64,000 nucleotides of DNA from Patiria pectinifera. Lineage: Eukaryota > Echinodermata > Asteroidea > Valvatida > Asterinidae. Below, one piece after another: positions 45,505 to 64,000 of this stretch. The notes beneath the pieces were generated by a model, which had not been told where the DNA came from, searched no databases, and was given only the letters and a program-made list of their open reading frames with translations. The stretch lies in the NCBI GenBank assembly GCA_029964075.1, contig CM057145.1, positions 2,852,001-2,916,000 on the forward strand. Reading direction: 5' to 3'. The position numbers and the translations under genes are program-made. Every line of letters begins with the position of its first letter. The stretch's first letter is position 1.

Positions 45505-46440
45505 ACAAATATTGAATGCTTCGAGTGGTGTAGTAAAACTAGCCTCCTGAGGTGATCCATGGACATTCTATTTAAAATAGAATGGTCCATTGATCACCCA
45601 CAGATTCTGCTTGATTTTAATATTTTAAATTATTTAAATCTGAACACAGTTGAAATCAACTTCAATTTCAATACAAAATTGGTGGAAAATGTATTTCTCT
45701 CTTCCAAACTACCCCTTCACGAAATGTTTGAACCCAAGTCTGCGGCGCGCTCTCTTTGGAACAATACGCGCAACGCGCACACCAGCATGCATTTGCACAC
45801 AAATACCGCGCCGTGGAAATAGTACTTTGGTTGCTAATGGTATAGTACTTTTGGCCGTGCACAGAAAGATAGCAAAATTAGAAAGTAATATGTGACTCGA
45901 TCTCGGCCAATCAAGACACAGAATCTGTGGGCGAGGTGTTATAAGATAAAATATTGACTGCTTTTGAGTGGTATAATGAAACTATCCTCCTGGGGTGATC
46001 TGTTGAGTGTTGTGTTTCCCGAGGTAAAAAATAATTCTAGGATGTTTTGCAAGATACTGCCTGATAGATATTGCAATTTCTAATAATGGACATCTTCATT
46101 ATCAAATACTGACCGTCTTGAGTGGTATAGTGGACCGACATGTATACTACTATTGAGTGTTATGTTTGCCTTGCGGTGAAAAATAGAATGCTTCATGGAT
46201 CACCGCAGGTCACTAGTTTTACTATCCCACAAGTTGAAGCAGTCATTATTTATTTTACAATGTACAACACAAACTCAATATACAAATATTGACTGCTTTG
46301 AGTGGTATTGTGAAACTATTCTCCACCCGGGGTGATCTGAACTGAATATATTATCCCTCAAGATGAAAAACAAATAGAATGTTCCATGGATCACCCAGGG
46401 CAAATAGTTTTACTATCCCACAAGTTGGCAGTCAGTATTG
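45505..46440 (+). repeat. Foldback repeats downstream of PIGV
   Basis: Four diverged units beginning (TA)CAAATATTGA(A/C)TGCTT(T/C)GAGTGGT near 45505, 45950, 46110 and 46280, several followed by GGTGATC and, inverted, GATCACC. They may include the PIGV 3' UTR. Related in its ends to 62805-62963. Confidence 0.6.
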
Positions 46441-48119
46441 TTTTGTACTCACAGACTCTGCTTTGATATCTACAATGTAACTAAACGAAAATGAAGTGTT
46501 GGCCCTGAGATTTTTGTCAATTTCCAAAGCGATGTTTCATTTATTAATGCACTATTTATGTACAAGTGGCAGCTGATGTTGTTTCCTTCGAGATATTAAT
46601 TTACATGTACACAGTACAATCATTTTCCTATATGAATTTACATGTGCATTTTAAGGACCAAATCTGCAAGGCAGATAATTTTTAGCGACCATACTTTTTT
46701 TCTTCTTCTGTAATCGCAACAAAGGAGTACATTATGTATACAAAGAGACTTAAATGTGTGTAAAGGAAAGAAAATTATAAATGTTGATGAAATCCATTTT
46801 TGAATTTCTCGGTGGACCATAGACATGGTTTTGGTTGTTAAATCTGACATTTTCTTGCAAGTTTTACTTCTTATCTTAAAGTTTTCTTCTTCACTGGTAC
46901 AAACCTTCAACAAGTACATGTACCCTCAACCTTGCAGAGCCTCAAAATCATTGATGTTACCTTTTTGAGTTGTTACTATTTGCAACATTTTCAGTAAAAA
47001 ACCTATTTATGACCTAACCTACGTTTATACAAATAATATACTAGGTCGGGCACTTAAGGAGTATCAGTTTTGCCGTAAAATGGCATTCCAGTTTTCCCCA
47101 CTTTTTCAAAGATATCTCAATTCCTGTACCAAGAAATCTAAATGTTAGAATGATTAAATCTTAAAGGATGAGAACGATATTGAAATGTTATTCTGAGTGA
47201 CTTAAAACTTGCTATGAACATCGACCCCAAAATGTAATTCTCCAATAACTTGTTACACATTGTACACGCAAGCAATATTTATCTCACTGCTATTATATAT
47301 CTACATTCATACATTTTTATATACAGTAAACAATGTGATTTCAACTTTTTATTTCTACATATTGATATTCCTAAACATTTGCATAAAGTATAGTCAATCA
47401 GCGCAATAGCAAAATTGCATTTTTTCCCCTTTAAATAACACTTGCAAATTTGATGAAGTTTCTATTGAGGAATTTTCTTCTTATTTTGGTTTGCATACGA
47501 GCTGCTGAATTCAAAAACGTGATTCGAAGATAAACAGCGAGAAATCTCTGATTCTTCCATCAAATCAAAGTAAATAAAATCCTTTCTGCTGGGATTTTTT
47601 TTTTTAAATTTTAACGGAATTCCCATGTATTTAAAAATTGAGCGCTCATGATTACTCCCAAATTTTATTAGGCCTATCAAAGTAAAATAATTTCCTTTAG
47701 AAAAAAAAAATCATTTTTGTTTGGCGTTAAATTTAGTAAAACTTGAACTTTTATGTCCATGCCTTGCCGAACAATTCCGTTTCATGAAAGAAACAATTCT
47801 TGTTTGGAAAAAAAAATGAGCACTGTAGTGCTACATTGTGCCTTGCAATGTATTTGGTCTTCTAAAATTACTTGACCACTAGTTGTTTTTCCTTGTTTGT
47901 AGTTGTACATTAAAAATGTAGCTGAAATGTGTTACAAGAATATTACATAAACGATTGCCTCAAGGAGTACAGGATAAATGCGCAAAACAATTTTTTTTTA
48001 AATTTTTGCCCCAAACTTAAGAGCTCTCAAGTTTGTTTATTTACAATAATTAAGTCAAGTTTTCACAAGTCAATCACAAGTCACCCATTTTTACATCAAA
48101 CAAACTGCGAGTATTTCTA
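46441..48119. other. Intergenic, nothing recognised
   Basis: AT-rich, short frames only. Two minisatellite units (CACAAGTCAATCACAAGTCA) at 48064-48083. Confidence 0.5.
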
Positions 48120-48312
48120 TTTCCCCTGGATGGGATGCCAGTCCTTCGCAGATTACCCCAGCTAATGCCGGTACCCATTGATACTCCTGGGTGGAGAGAG
48201 GCAAGCAGGGTAAAGTGGCTTGCCCAAGGACACAATATGTGCCAGCAGCAGGATTTGAACCCCGACTGTTGAACACGAGTCACAAACCCTAACCACTAGG
48301 CCATACTTGCCC
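48120..48312 (-). repeat. tRNA-derived SINE with MIR-like core
   Basis: Minus strand: box A TGGCCTAGTGGTTAGG, box B GGGTTCAAATCC, then TTGTGTCCTTGGGCAAGCCA and ACTTTACCC, then CTCTCTCCACCCAGGAGTAT. The segment after the tRNA head resembles the core of mammalian MIR as I recall it. Other copies in the window are partial. Confidence 0.75.
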
Positions 48313-49012
48313 TTAGGAAATCAGCGTAGTGTTCTGTGCTTGGTTGAGAGGCTCGTGGGGAGCGAGGCAAATTGGCATAAAGTAGTTTGCCAAGGGACAC
48401 AAAACATGGCCAGCAGCTGAATATAAAAACTCCCCAGCCAAGGCCAAAAAAAAAAAGTCTCCGGTTTCTGGTATGGAGCTTGCCCAAAAAGTGGTGCGGC
48501 GACGCGGCTTGTTCTTTTTTTAATCTGATTTTTTGCTTTAAATGTCGGCTGATGACTGCAAATGGTGCCTGACTAAACTTAGTGCAAATTTATGGGAGTC
48601 CAGAGAGGCCACATAAAGCTTATTCTCGACCATAACCCAATCTAAAAACACGTTAAAATTGTGCAGCAGCAGGATTCCAGTCAAACCAGTGAGTTTGGCG
48701 GTTTTGAGACATCATCTTTCATTGAAGAAACATTTTTCATTTTGCCGACGCGCATGGCTACGGCGATGCGCGCGCATACCAGAAACCAGAGACTTTTTTT
48801 TTGGCCTAATACCGGTATCTGTTCTTACTCGTGGGTGGAGAGATGTCAGTTGGGGTAAGGTGGCATGCCCAAGGACACAACCTATGGCCAGCAGCTGAAT
48901 TTGAATACTCCCTAGCTAATGCCGGAACTCATATGGGTGGAGAGAGGCAAGTTGGGGTTAAGTGGCCTCCCCAAGGACACGACACATGACCAGTGGCAGG
49001 ATTTGAACATGT
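48313..49012 (-). repeat. Cluster of three or more SINE fragments
   Basis: Core words GCCAAGGGACACAAAACATGG (48390-48410 region), TGCCCAAGGACACAACCTATG (48865-48886) and CCCCAAGGACACGACACATG (48968-48988). All share orientation with 48120-48312. They lie just downstream of the PLK1 stop. Confidence 0.65.
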
Positions 49013-49017
49013 TATCG

Positions 49018-49046
49018 ACTTGTGATTTGACTTACGATTCGACTTG
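49018..49046 (-). repeat. Short minisatellite remnant next to the PLK1 stop codon
   Basis: About three units of GACTTGTGATT-type sequence 10 bp beyond the PLK1 stop codon (49056-49058), within its presumed 3' UTR. Confidence 0.55.
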
Positions 49047-49055
49047 ACCACATAC

Positions 49056-58077
<9,022 letters not shown>

Positions 58078-58802
58078 GTTCACTTGTTTTTCCTTTCAAC
58101 TCGTTGGAAGAAACTCAGCAAGAAATACAGTAAATTCACGTGAAGTTTTCAAACTAAAAACTTGCAGTTTGCACGATGTTATGTCGAGTTGTGTCTGCAC
58201 GTCATCATTCTTCTGTTCTTTGAATCGGTGTGTGGTGCTGCCGGTTTGTGTATTGTGCTCAAAACGGCCGCCTTTTAAATGCCCCGCTGTAATTGGTCAA
58301 TGGAAAACACTTCTGAACGCTGATTGGCTAACGCTGGTCTTTAATGATTCACCTTTGACCCGCAACGAAGTGGGCTTTAAATTTCGGTGGTGTCCGTCGA
58401 TGATGTGCGAAAATCGTTGTAATCACAGGAACTACCAGTGAAAATTTACGTTATTATGTCGTCTTTGAAATTTTGGTTCCGTCCACATTTTGGATTCATT
58501 TTTCGGCTTTGGAATAGCTTAGAAGCCTTTAATTTCCAAATTAAATAAAATACTCCAACATTTTGCCTGGTATAATAGGTTTTGATACTTAAAGCCGAAA
58601 ATATCCATATTTTTTTTTTTAAACAGGATCCCCTCTCACATCAGGAGCATTAAATCTCCTGAAATCCCAGTACACCCCCGTTGATTATTGAAGACAAGTT
58701 TTCGAAAACACATGCACTCGAAGCACGCACGTGTACACAAATTGATGGCGTCTTCCTGGCCATGTTGATTTCGGGTAAATTTTGCATTGACTACGAATCG
58801 CG
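58078..58802. promoter_or_regulatory. Divergent PLK1-PINX1 promoter region
   Basis: 725 bp separate the two start codons. Two ATTGG words (CCAAT on the PLK1 strand) lie at 58292-58296 and 58323-58327, 31 bp apart, the NF-Y spacing typical of G2/M genes. On the PLK1 strand GGCGGC followed by CGTTTTGAG (58258-58272) resembles a CDE/CHR pair, and TTTAAA (58274-58279) is another CHR-like word. Promoter activity is inferred from layout; transcription start sites cannot be seen. Confidence 0.6.
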
Positions 58803-61800
58803 ATGGCTATGTTGGCTGAGCCCAAACGGAAGCAGAAACTCTCTGTTGACCCAAGAAACAAGGCGTGGATCAGTGGTAAATAAAACTAGCAAAAAATGAC
58901 GAGTCAACTTCTGTTCAGATGGCATGAATTGTCAACGCGGCAACCAGCTGCAACTCGACCGTTGGTCAACTCGATCGACTCTCGATCGATCAAACCACTC
59001 CGCCGTACTGTTGAGACGGGTCGACCGTTGGTGGTATGACGGTCGAGTTGTCTCTGCGTGTAAATCGACTTGTACAATGGACGACTTTACAAACGGTCGA
59101 GGGGAAAAAATGTTGCGACCTGACGCCACTTCCGCGATTGTGTACAAAGTCTATGGAGAGTCAAGAAGTAGAACATGTAGAATTTCTAGTAACAAAATTG
59201 GAAATATTTCCAGTCCCAGATTCATGTCAACTCTTCATTTGCTCTTGCCTTGATCTTCATTTTTGCAATGAGTGACCTTCATTGAGATGATAATATATGA
59301 AGAAAAAAGTGGCGTCAGGTTGCAACATTATTAGAAGAATTTTCCAACAAATTTTGAAATGTTTCTCAGTCCTAGTATCCTAGATTCATGTCTTTTCAAC
59401 ATACATGTATTTGCAATTATCGTACTGATATATGTGATGCGGTCAAGCTAAATTTTTTGCTCAAACGTTGTCAAACTCAGACCAGCATGACCAACTCAAA
59501 CTGGAGATCAGTTGACACCTGGGGGCGCTGTTCAAACACAGTATACATACATGTAGGATTAGGAGCAATGTTTAACTTTAAAAAGCCCTGTCTAACAGTT
59601 TCTATTAAGTATTATTGAACAACCTGCAAACAAACCTATCATACAATATTTACTAAAAACCACTTTCATTTCACATTCCCTCCCCCCCCCAACTTTAATT
59701 TTGTGAAATTTTTCTGATGTTTGCGACGTCTAGATGGATGCAAGTTTGGCGAGAAGCTCATGAAGAAGATGGGCTGGCAGGAAGGCAAGGGCCTCGGAAT
59801 GAACGAAGACGGTTCAACAAGTTCCATCTCGGTTTCTGTCAAGAACAACTCACTAGGTATGTATAGTGGACTCCATCTGCGAACCACAGAGGGCGCTGTC
59901 ACGTGGATTTGATATCCCATGTAATTGCACTGGTTCAGGTGCCTTGATCACCTTTGACAATTTTTATGGACAATTTATTTTTTATTGTTTTTAAAAGGTC
60001 TAGGATTTAGCCAGCAGCATGACGACAACTGGATCGGTCATCAAGATGATTTCAACGATTTACTGAGTTCGTTGAATCAAGATCACAGTAATTCGGAGGA
60101 CAAGAAAACACCGATCGCACCGCAAAACTTGCAAGAGAAATCTAAGAAAGCAAAACGGTAAGTTGTGTTCTGAGCTTCACAACCCTTCAAGTTTTGCAAA
60201 ACCACTTTTGCCTGTAGAGTTCGCACCCACACTTCGAATTCCTTTGAGTTAATCTTCTGTGGAGTATGGATAACACTTCAAATCCTTGCGCAATTCTTTG
60301 GTGCAGTTAAGCTCAGGGCAAGTAGGCAGATTCAGTCACGCTTCACTGCTCTCCACATCAATGCTGTTTTGTGCAGTGACTCTCTGTGTGACACAGTTAC
60401 TTGAACACTTCATATCCCTTCACCTGAAACTGACCTGCAGGGTTTTTAAGGGAATATACAACATTTGCAAACATCGAAGAATAAAACTACCAAGTTTTTA
60501 CGAAATACCTTACTAGGATGTTGGTAAGTGCAGTCTAAAGCATCCTGTAAAATTATGGCATCTGGCGTCAAGTCATTTTCAAGAAAATGGTATTTTTGTA
60601 TATATTTCCAACGGTGGTCGGCCGACCACCGTTGGAAAAACCTAACTATTTTTCAACTACTGCTCCAAATTTACAATTTTTTTCAGTCCAAATTTTGTTT
60701 GCTATTGGTTACATGTTCGTGAACGGGTGCAGGCCAGCTAGACTGGTTCCCTTACCTTCAATTTTTCCGACATCTATAAATTGATCCATTTTATCTTTAG
60801 TGGAGTCAGAGAACCAGACTACTTAAACATTTGAGTTTTTCTTGGTTTTTCCAGCATTTTCGAACACAAAACATCAATCATGTCAGTTAAACAATATTTG
60901 ATCTATTATACTAACCCCTCAAATAAGTTCATTTCTGAAAATTACAACAAAAGCCAATGATGTACATTCCCTTTAAAGAGTTTCACATATTGCTCAGAAT
61001 TAACTTCCCTCTATGAGGGTTAACATAGACGTCCTTATCTCTAGAAATCATCTTCTTCTTTTTTAAGTTGTGATAACATTCAAATTTCGACATTTTGTCA
61101 TTTACGGCTGTGAACATGTGACATCCGTTATTAACAACTCGTTAACTCTGATTCCGTTAATAGATACAAGAAATTTACTCGTGGGAAAGATCTGTCGTCT
61201 CGAAGCACAAGCGACATGAATTGCATCATGGGAGTCCGAAGCAACAGCGGTACACCGAAGGACAGATCACGTGACCCGTCACGTGACCAATCAGTGAGTA
61301 TAGGGAAAATGTGTAACATGTCAATAATCAGTCTTCTTTTCAACATTTTATCATACATGCACACGTACATGCATTAGTGTTGTATATGGCTGGTATACAA
61401 ATAATGTTTACGAGTGCAATGGTAAGAATAATTTCATGAACACTCCATTTTTCACCTCATGAAATTATTCCTTCCTTAGTCAATATTGAGTATCCTTGAG
61501 TCACCATAATTGACGCAGGTAACGCTTGCAATGCGCACGCGTTGTCCAACGCAAATTTAATGGAGTGCTTCAAGACATATCCTCGTCATTTGAGGGGGTG
61601 TGACGATATTTGTGATTAGTTTTAGAGTTAGGTTTAATCGTTGTGCTTATGTTGCATTTATTTCAGGAGACAAATTCTGCGGCGGGATCCGACAGTGATA
61701 CCGAGGGTGTCGCGCGGACCGGTTTTGGGTTCGCATCAAGTAGTACACAGCAAAATCATTCCGTTGAGGACAACAGTTTCGGAGTGCAGACTATCACAAG

Positions 61801-62709
61801 CTCTAACTCAATTCAGGTAGTTATGTAAATTACGTCATTACATCAGGAAAAATCCAATATGAACGAAATAATGAAAGCCTTAAAAAATAGTTCAGAACGC
61901 ACACAATTCTATTCAACTGATTCAGCTTAGCTATTAACTGGAAGTCTTTTCATGTATCTGGTCACACAATGGGCCAGATTGCGCCCATTCATTAGCGTTA
62001 TGGTGATCCTATACAAGAGCACTGCCCAGCTCACAAATGAGTCAGTCAGTGCGATAGGTACAAAGATGATTCTAGGCTGGCCCTCTGGGACCAGCACAAT
62101 GTACGTCTCCCCTAAAGTTTTTCAAGAGTCATTCACTGTGGTTGTCTTCAAAGACTGTTGATGCACACTTGTTGTATTTTACCAATATGGTTGCAAAAGT
62201 CCAAGTTTTCTTTTTCAATTTTACTACAGGAGTACTTCGCACTGAAGATGAAAGAGTTACACAAAAAGCGGAAAGTGGAGGTGGTATCCCATAGCAACAC
62301 TGTTTCTAGTAGCAACAGTGACCCCAACGATGCAGAAACCATGGAAACAGAGGAGACTTCAGTGACATTCAATAGTGTTGACTCGGAGGATGTGAACCAG
62401 AAGGAAAAAAAGAAAAGGAAGTCAAAAAAGAAAAGAAGAAAAGAAAAACTAGAGGTACTGGCAGAAGAGCAAAGCAGCCAAGATTCGAGTCAGGATGGAG
62501 ACTGTAGCAAGTCACGTGACAAGTCACATGACTTTGCTGATGAGAATGAGTCGTCAAGCCTTAGGAGTGAAACAAACGGTTTAAAAAAGAAAAAGAAGAG
62601 AAAATTGAAGTGTGTAGTAGAAAATGAAGATGGGGTTTCTGTTGGTATTGGGGAAAGGAAAACAGAGATTGCAAAGAAAAAGAAAAAGAAAACCAAGGAT
62701 AGTATATGA
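58803..62709 (+). CDS. PINX1: PIN2/TERF1-interacting telomerase inhibitor 1 (PINX1), complete
   Basis: Exons 58803-58875, 59734-59856, 59998-60157, 61164-61293, 61667-61816, 62230-62709; phases agree, 371 residues against 328 in human. It is a nucleolar G-patch protein that acts in rRNA/snoRNA maturation with a DEAH helicase and, in vertebrates, inhibits telomerase. Seen: N-terminal AMLAEPKRKQKLSVDPRN; G-patch FGEKLMKKMGWQEGKGLG with NNSLGLGF; DNWIGHQDDFNDLL; FTRGKDLSSRSTSDMNCIMG, matching human FTKGKDLSSRS..DLDCIFG; EYFALKMKEL; and a long C-terminal exon with several Lys/Arg runs (nucleolar-type basic tail) between acidic Ser-rich stretches. The start Met gives MAML, as MSML in human. AATAAA at about 63165 is a candidate poly(A) signal. 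Confidence 0.95.
59109..59329. mobile_element. MITE with AATGTTGCAACCT ends, copy 2
   Basis: Left AATGTTGCGACCTGACGCCA, right TGGCGTCAGGTTGCAACATT. Shares GTGTACAAAGTCTATGGAGA and the TTCATTGAGATGATA block with 55892-56089. PINX1 intron 1. Confidence 0.8.
60447..60978 (+). mobile_element. TTTAAAGGGAAT element, copy 3, with 34-bp palindrome
   Basis: Starts TTAAGGGAATATACAACATT and ends GATGTACATTCCCTTTAAA. The palindrome at 60605-60638 is centred on GGTCGGCCGACC. PINX1 intron 3; the rest of that intron shows nothing. Confidence 0.82.
61392..61480 (+). repeat. Partial foldback repeat in PINX1 intron 4
   Basis: GTATACAAATAATGTTTACGAGTGCAATGGTAAGAATAATTTCATG matches, in parts, the left arm of 62805-62963, followed by the inverted TCATGAAATTATTCCTTCC. 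Confidence 0.65.
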
Positions 62710-62804
62710 GGATAGCATGCATTAATACAAGTTGACATTTTGTTCTCCCACATAAACCTACATTCTAGTTCAAATGCAAATTCCATTTTAATTTCTGTAA
62801 GATA

Positions 62805-62963
62805 GTATACAAATAATGAATATTTATGAGTGCAATGGTAAGAATAATTTCATGAGGTGACAGATGGAAATTTTGCGGAGTGGAATGGAACATTCCATTT
62901 GTAACCGAATGAAATTATTCTTTCCATTGCACAAATGTGAAACATTCATTATTTGTTTTATAC
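62805..62963. mobile_element. 159-bp foldback element downstream of PINX1
   Basis: Left arm GTATACAAATAATGAATATT, then GTGCAATGGTAAGAATAATT; right arm is the near complement ending CATTATTTGTTTTATAC. If the poly(A) signal at 63165 is used, it lies in the PINX1 3' UTR and would fold into a hairpin in the mRNA. Confidence 0.75.
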
Positions 62964-63170
62964 AACACCTGACTAAATCCTCGTCATCTGATTGGTCAAA
63001 GCCACCAGTAGTGTGACCGTGCAATAGAACTACTATTTACCATGGAACAGAATTGTTTCTGTGGTGAGGCTGGGCTGTGGGTTGGGACGAATATTTCAAT
63101 GACGTGATCAACTTTCCACCGATCAGATAACGGGGCATTTAAAACAGGCCTTTTTTTGTAATGTAATAAA

Positions 63171-64000
63171 TGTAAATCAATGAAATAATTGAATTAAACT
63201 AATATTTCATATCAGAATTTGCAATTTTCTCTGGTTTCTTTTAGTCTTTTTTATATCCACGCAGTGATTAACAAAAATACAATCACGAGAAGACGGGAAC
63301 AAAAACATACATGTCAGTGTAAAAATCTGCATGTATTTCGAGTAATTAACACAATTTAATTGATTAAGTTTTATTCCAACCGTCGGTTCTTCATTCTTTG
63401 ATATACGAAGCAAAAGAAATTGTTTAACAAATACCAGATTACCGTCCTTAAAAAAAAGATGATATAATGTCATTTTAAAAATAGTGCAGTACTCTCTGTT
63501 GTACATGTGCTTGGCCCTTCTACCTGCATCCATCTGTGAACATTGGAAAATGTAAAACTACGATAATTAAATTATTGATCGTTATGAATTTTCTTTTTTA
63601 TATGAATACAAACGTCTGGACTGACGGACAAATAGAAAGTGGTATTAAATACACAAGCTTGCATATACCAGGTGCCATTTCAAAAAAAAAAAAAGAACAT
63701 AGAATTTGACTGGAGCGGGGTGTGAACCTGCGACCTCCGGATTGCCGTTCCGGTGCTCTACCAACTGAGCTATCCAGCCCTATGTTGGCAGTTCCCCATT
63801 TTGTCAATGTCTTTGTTCAAGGGGCGCTAGTCAGAAGCCATAAACCTGTATATGCCATGTAGCCAGGATCACGCCAAAAGTCACGATGCTAGCAACATTA
63901 GCAATGCTCCAAACCCGGGAATATAATTTATAAACCTTGACCATTATTAAAAACCTCGTTACCAATTCTTTTCACCAGTTGCCTTGTACGTGTCTGTTGA
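63171..64000. other. Intergenic end of window
   Basis: No gene recognised. Holds the tRNA-like repeat at 63708-63779. The last 200 bp show nothing. Confidence 0.5.
63708..63779 (-). repeat. tRNA-like element (Ala GGC-like loop), family B, second copy
   Basis: 72 nt on the minus strand with D stem GCTC/GAGC, perfect anticodon stem CCGGA/TCCGG, loop ACGGCAA and box B GGTTCACACCC. Upstream flank shared with 34724-34795. C33 and the shared flank speak for a SINE. Confidence 0.6.

Noticed and set aside
62490-62786. Antisense frames across the last PINX1 exon
   Set aside because: Produced by the Lys-rich (A/G-rich) coding sequence read in reverse, giving Phe/Leu runs. The sense frame is clearly PINX1.

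Overview
The window is a repeat-rich animal genome segment of five spliced protein genes in long introns; every junction placed is GT-AG. Gene content (a CNGK/tetraKCNG-type sperm channel with TADA3, PIGV, PLK1 and PINX1), the intron style and the density of MITEs, tRNA-derived SINEs and minisatellites suggest a marine invertebrate deuterostome. An echinoderm is my first guess and amphioxus the second. This is inference from gene content, not a database match.

Layout. (1) 661-21570, + strand: the 3' half of a tandem-repeat, K+-selective cyclic-nucleotide-gated channel, 23 exons and about 1,092 codons. It encodes two six-transmembrane + pore + CNBD repeats, read as repeats III and IV of a four-repeat channel whose 5' half lies left of the window. 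(2) 21571-31422: no recognised gene; dispersed repeats, a CpG-rich E-box cluster near 24.1 kb and two long tandem arrays (25.98-29.2 kb). (3) 31423-40266, - strand: complete TADA3, 9 coding exons. (4) 40.27-42.9 kb: nested foldback elements. (5) 42928-45501, + strand: complete PIGV, 3 exons. (6) 45.5-49.05 kb: repeats, no gene seen. (7) 49056-58077, - strand: complete PLK1, 12 exons. (8) 58803-62709, + strand: complete PINX1, 6 exons, head-to-head with PLK1 across 725 bp that holds two CCAAT boxes 31 bp apart. (9) 62.7-64 kb: foldback element and a tRNA-derived repeat.

The genes do not form a pathway: a sperm-type cGMP-gated K+ channel, a SAGA/ATAC acetyltransferase adaptor, an ER GPI mannosyltransferase, a mitotic kinase and a nucleolar/telomerase G-patch protein. 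Only PLK1-PINX1 looks architecturally coupled, through a shared divergent promoter.

The most unusual signal is in PLK1. The end of the kinase-to-polo-box exon is amplified as five identical 30-bp units (52651-52800), each carrying a destruction-box-like segment and an in-phase splice donor. Other notable signals: one 10-11-bp minisatellite family lying close to exon borders in three genes; a three-deep transposon nest in a channel intron; a hAT-like insertion whose empty site survives in a paralogous repeat; and a SINE that shares its 3' tail with a LINE in the same window.
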